Below, in pieces: positions 60,058-64,000 of a stretch of DNA of 64,000 nucleotides. How positions within the stretch are numbered: position 1 is the stretch's first letter; every line of letters begins with the position of its first letter. Source of the DNA: Acephala macrosclerotiorum (Eukaryota; Ascomycota; Leotiomycetes; Helotiales; Mollisiaceae); NCBI GenBank assembly GCA_014904845.1, contig MU119335.1, forward strand, positions 62,001 to 126,000, given 5' to 3'. Under the pieces are notes generated by a model that saw only the letters and a list, made by a program, of their open reading frames with translations, ran no database searches and was not told where the DNA came from. The translations under genes were made by a program, and so were the position numbers.

Positions 60058-60486
60058 ATGCGACCCTCATTCAAAGTACACGACACCTCCAACACCTCAG
60101 GCCTACATTATAGCACCGTCAACTGCACGAGGGTATGCTCCCCTTTCAGCTTTGATTTCTTAGTTTGCTCAATTCGCCCAGTTGGGCTTCATATTAAGCA
60201 AATGATGCTTGCCCTTAGTCCCTTCTTGAGAGCTTATATTTTCTTTTATTCGAGCACATTAGACTTGACAGTAAAGTCAAATATGACAGGAAAAGTCCTC
60301 TCTTTCGGTCTCGAATTAATTTTAATAGTCGGTGCCAATTTTACCCCTCACGCCCAAACGTCCGCGTTTTCGGGCTTGCTCTTCCTCTCCATCGAAGCCC
60401 GAATACGGAGAGAAACGCATGCTCCTTCTTCGTCGCCTGATGCTTTCAAGGACATGAGTGAGATTCTTGATGAGGAGAGTAGCTGA
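60058..60486 (+). other. Open frame of array unit 2
   Basis: A 142-codon frame beginning 20 bp after the TATAAA of unit 2, with two hydrophobic stretches. No domain is recognised. The other units have frames at similar places (60649-60855, 62950-63258, 63558-63992) with no clear common protein, so a coding role is only a possibility. Confidence 0.25.
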
Positions 60487-61064
60487 AGCTCGTCTATTTA
60501 TACGTTCATCTTCCTGTTGCTCTTTTAGAATTCAACAATTTGCGTCTCGTGAGCAGCTGGCTGAATTAGCTCTAGCTCGAAGATTTTGAGTATCTCTCTA
60601 GGGTATAAAGGGACGGCTCGTCGTGGGGAGGCAATCCTCGTATAGCGCATGTTCATGGATGAGAATGACAACTTTGTGCTCCGTACACCCACCTTCCTGT
60701 GTATGCTATGCTCGTTCCTTAGTATATCTAACTATCTTTTGGAATTGGGGTCTGTTCTGGGCGCCTTTCTCAAAATCCTAGTCTGCCTTTCATTTGAACA
60801 AATTAGGCTTGACAACAATGTATCTCTTCGGGTCTCGAACCAAGCTGAGCAGTGAGAGATCTTTTCACTATTCACTTCACACGGCCGTCCACTACCTCGG
60901 GCTTGCTCGCGCCAAAGTACAATGGGAGATTTGAAGTTGTTGATCGACTAGTGTTCAGATAGCAATTCCACTATTTGCAACCTCGATTGTCCCCTGGATT
61001 CCGACACGCTGTGAGTCGAACCTGCTGCATACAGATTTAAGTCTTTGAACTTCTCTTTCGGGTA

Positions 61065-62901
61065 AGTCAAACCCCCTAGAAGTGGGCCCCCCCTTGTTCT
61101 AGGCCACCTCGCTTAGCACACCGCCACTACTTCACTACTCACTTTAATCTCGAATATTTTTATTATTCCTTAATAAAACTCTTTCAAATTTTGCAAGTCA
61201 TTAGAGTCGATCATGAAGTCCTCATATACGGAAATTGATGTTCAGTATGCACTTAAAGACGTGGCAAATGGGAAGTCCTTGCGAAAATCCTCTCTCGACT
61301 GGGGTGTACCGAGGGGCACTCTTCAGTATAGAGTACTCGGCATTCTTTCTAAGAAAGAAGCCTATACGCATCTATAGAGGCTTACCCCGATCCAGGAGCA
61401 ACGTCTTACAGACTGAGTACTAGTTCAGAAAAGTCTAGAGCTCAACTCTACACATGCACAGATCAAAGCTTTTGCTGGCCGTATTTTGGCCTCTCGACGC
61501 GATGCTGCACTACTCGGAAAACGTTGGATGGCTGGATTTCTTCGCCGGAATCCTGTTCTTAAAACCAAAAAGCAATTCAGAATCGATTCTGTGCGTGTCA
61601 ATAGTGCTACATCTGATATTATTAAGGCTTGATTTCAAAAATTGGAGATACCGGCGATCAAAGCAATCAAAGTTGAAAACCGATGGAATATGGACGAAGT
61701 AGAGATCATAGAAGGCCAAAAAGAGAATGGATTAGTAGTTGAAAGTGCTGAGAAACGTTTCATTCAAAAGAAACAATCAGGTTCTAAGGCTTGGACCTCA
61801 TTTATTGAGTGCATCTCTTCGAGCGGTCGAGCCATTTTTCCGATCGTTATGTTCAAGGGAAAATCAGTCTAACAACAATAGTTTTCTATGAGATTGAGAG
61901 AGTATAAGAGCTGGAAGTTTACTGCAATCGATAATGGATAGACATCTGACGATACTGCTTTAGAGTAGTTGTAAACCGTCTTTATATCTCAGATAGCACT
62001 ACGTGACTTAAAAGAGCCTCGTCTACTCATATTAGATGGCCATGGGAGCCATGAGACAACAGAATTCATGTGAGAGTGCTTTTCGAATAATATTTACTTG
62101 TTATTTTTACTATCGTACACTTTATATGTGCTTTAACTTTTGAATTTGTCTATTTTTTCTTTCTTTAAATCCGCTTACTGAAGGCGGTTAGGTTCGCTGT
62201 CTCTCATTAACGACTCGACGCCTATGGGGAAGCAAAACTTCTTGAAATGTTATAAGCAGGCTCGAGTGAATGCTTTAACAGAAGGAAACTGTAAGGCGGG
62301 TTGGAAAGTCTCAGGGTTATGGCCATTGAACATTTCGAAGTCTCTTATGAATCGATTATTGCTTGAGAATAGTAATAAAGCGGCCGAGGAACTTTTACAA
62401 TCGTCAGAAAAGGATATAGTATTTGAATGGATTCAGGATTTATTATTTGGAGTTTGGAAAACTTCTCAAAAAAGTGAAGATGTTCGAGAACAATCGAGGC
62501 AAATCACGAGACTTGAGCAGATCGATACAGCAATTGCTAGAGTGCTTTTTAGGAAAATAGTTAAAGGCTTAGACGATAAGGACTTTGTTATTGCTAAGCA
62601 AGAGCGCAAGATCCAAGCATTGGAAGCTAGAGTAGTCCAACTTGAGCCTAGAAAACGGCGGAAAGTAAGGACTAGTCCAAATTCCAAGTTCGCTGATATC
62701 GAGAAGATCTACAAGGCACAGATGGAAGCTAAGGACCGCCAAAATGTACCATTAGATTCCGATGATTTCCCTAGTATAGTCTCTACTTTATCTCATATAT
62801 CTATTAATTGATTAAAAAGTTATTCGCGGTCGAATTGGGTTGGTAGGAATTAAGCGAGGTGGCCCAGAACAGGGGGGGGCCCACTTCTAGGGGGTTTGAC
62901 T
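61065..62901 (+). mobile_element. Fot1/pogo-like DNA transposon, decayed
   Basis: A 1837-bp element flanked by TA (61063-61064 and 62902-62903). Its terminal inverted repeats of about 51 bp begin AGTCAAACCCCCTAGAAGTG and run to GGCCACCTCGCTTA, with two mismatches between arms, both of transition type. Inside is a transposase gene on the plus strand with many stops. It sits in unit 4 of the tandem array, in the TA of its TATA box. Size, TA target and coding content match fungal Fot1/pogo elements. Confidence 0.92.
61213..62811 (+). pseudogene. Fot1/pogo-type transposase remnant
   Basis: Remnant of a DDE_1 transposase. N-terminal Psq/CENP-B-like helix-turn-helix (LKDVANGKSLRKSSLDWGVP), then TTA/TAG/TGA stops break the frame several times. 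Catalytic landmarks are still readable: NMDEVEIIEG for the first Asp and LILDGHGSHET for the second. The C-terminal part (62224-62811) keeps a long open frame with basic KRRKVRTSP. The stops include many that CpA-to-TpA changes would make, as RIP does. Not functional. Confidence 0.85.
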
Positions 62902-64000
62902 TATAAAGGGGCGGTGGTCCCAAAAGAGACATCACTCAGATTTCAATAGATGGCTCCAAGGGTTTCCATGTATGTAGGCTCCTATTACTACCTTCTGTCT
63001 TCTCATCTCACACTCATTTCTCCATGCGCTAAGTTTCTTGAAAGTTTAGACATGCTTCCTAGGTCACTTGCCTCTTTGAGGGCTCGATTTACATTTCATT
63101 TGCGTCGATTGGACTTGACAACAAAGTATGAAATGACAACAAGATCGCTAGTTTTATCTTTAATCAATAAATCCCACTTATTAATAAGAACTAACTTTTT
63201 GGTACTTGACTTTGAAGTTCAAACGTCCATCCCTTTGAGCTCGTCTGTGCCAAGTTAAGTATTGCTAGAAGTCTAGAACTCTCCATCCTTCTTCGTCCGT
63301 CGGCACAGCCTCGACGATGCTCGTTGTCCTGATGGTTCCGACTATCGCGAGTCTACTATTTATACCCTGCTTATATATGCCTCTATTCCCTTCCCAAATA
63401 GAATAAGATTCTCGGAGATGCAGCGTCTGCACGTCTCATTATGTTTTTGTCGAGTATAAATCGTTCGTTTGCGTACCCGATGGCTACGCTCATCCACAAA
63501 ACTGTTTAACACACAGCCCATGCATGACTTTAGATGCTCGTCGCCGTTTGTCTTTGAGTGTTGAGTTGCATGTTTATATTTCTATTAGCTCACTTTCAGC
63601 TCTCTGTTTTAGCAGGTCTTGCTTTGATACCACGTCCTCAAAAGGTCAGGGTTGCTTCTCGTCTAAACAAATTAAGATTTAATTTGAAAATGACAGTAAA
63701 ATCACTATTATCTACACCAAAATATATTCTTACAGGTAAGTTCTCAGGAAGCATAAAGTTTAGTGTCTCCTCTTCTTCCTCGCGAGCAAAGCGATGCCAA
63801 ACACTGGGGATTGCAGGCTACGCGACCACCCCTCTCCCAATCGTCTTGTCCTTCGGCCCAATTAACATTTGCCATTATCTCCGATTACCAAAGGCCGACT
63901 ATTTATATACAGCTCTTGACCCTCTATGCTTTGCGAGCAGCGAGCGTTGTGACGGAGCTGAACCTGCCAAGGCACGCCGATCTCTCTTTTGAGCGAGGTA

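Larger units (their letters stand above)
59450..64000 (+). repeat. Degenerate tandem array of ~0.55-kb units
   Basis: Five units, all in the same orientation, each with TATAAA (59457, 60033, 60604, 61063 interrupted, 63455), a CTTGACARYAAA-like motif 204-235 bp downstream (59672, 60264, 60808, 63114, and a weaker one at about 63690), and CTATTTATAC 444-468 bp downstream (59925, 60494, 63356, 63899; not seen in unit 3). TATA-to-TATA distance is 576, 571, 459 and 553 bp, the last measured after removing the transposon. Units are far diverged and run to the window end. Each has an ATG 25-60 bp after the TATA, but the frames differ and no shared protein is evident. Confidence 0.65.

Overview
The window is nuclear DNA of a filamentous ascomycete (Pezizomycotina, possibly Leotiomycetes; this is judged from gene content, not from a database match). 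The signs are 48-75 bp GT-AG introns with CTGAC/CTAAC-like branch sites, a fungal adenylate cyclase, a HET-domain gene, a 2EXR protein, a CYP52-like P450, and gene-poor stretches carrying DNA transposons with point mutations of the RIP (repeat-induced point mutation) type. Exon boundaries were assigned by hand from frame continuity and splice motifs.

Layout. 0.76-7.6 kb: adenylate cyclase (+). 9.2-10.8 kb: Tc1/mariner-like transposon with a frameshift. 11.2-12.4 kb: KANL3/Tex30-like hydrolase broken by one stop. 12.7-13.7 kb: dienelactone hydrolase (-). 14.8-16.5 kb: class 3 lipase (+). 17.4-18.3 kb: 2EXR protein (+). 18.3-21 kb: gene-poor, with an AT-rich MITE. 21-23.9 kb: HET-domain protein (+). 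25.6-26.6 kb: Hsp20 (+). 27.6-29.8 kb: Src1/Heh inner nuclear membrane protein (+). 29.9-39.6 kb: accessory region with a decayed ankyrin gene, a stop-interrupted membrane protein, a 372-bp MITE and a GT32 gene that has lost its end. 39.7-40.7 kb: unrecognised protein made of cysteine-containing repeats (-). 41.4-44.6 kb: phosphate transporter (-). 45.8-48.2 kb: unknown 763-aa fungal protein (+). 49.4-53.4 kb: protoporphyrinogen oxidase and a Nab2-like zinc-finger protein (-). 54.8-59.2 kb: beta-N-acetylhexosaminidase and a CYP52-like P450 (+). 59.4-64 kb: a degenerate tandem array of about 0.55-kb units, one of them split by a Fot1/pogo transposon.

The genes are mostly independent housekeeping and accessory functions: cAMP signalling, heme synthesis, mRNA 3' end processing and export, nuclear envelope, phosphate uptake, chitin breakdown, fatty acid or alkane oxidation, and allorecognition. 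There is no obvious biosynthetic cluster. The strongest unusual signals are (1) the tandem array at the right end, whose units share three motifs at regular offsets and one of which holds a pogo element exactly in its TATA box; (2) in-frame stops of CpA-to-TpA type in three otherwise coherent genes lying next to repeats, which suggests RIP leaking into flanking single-copy DNA; and (3) the repeat protein at 39.7-40.7 kb.
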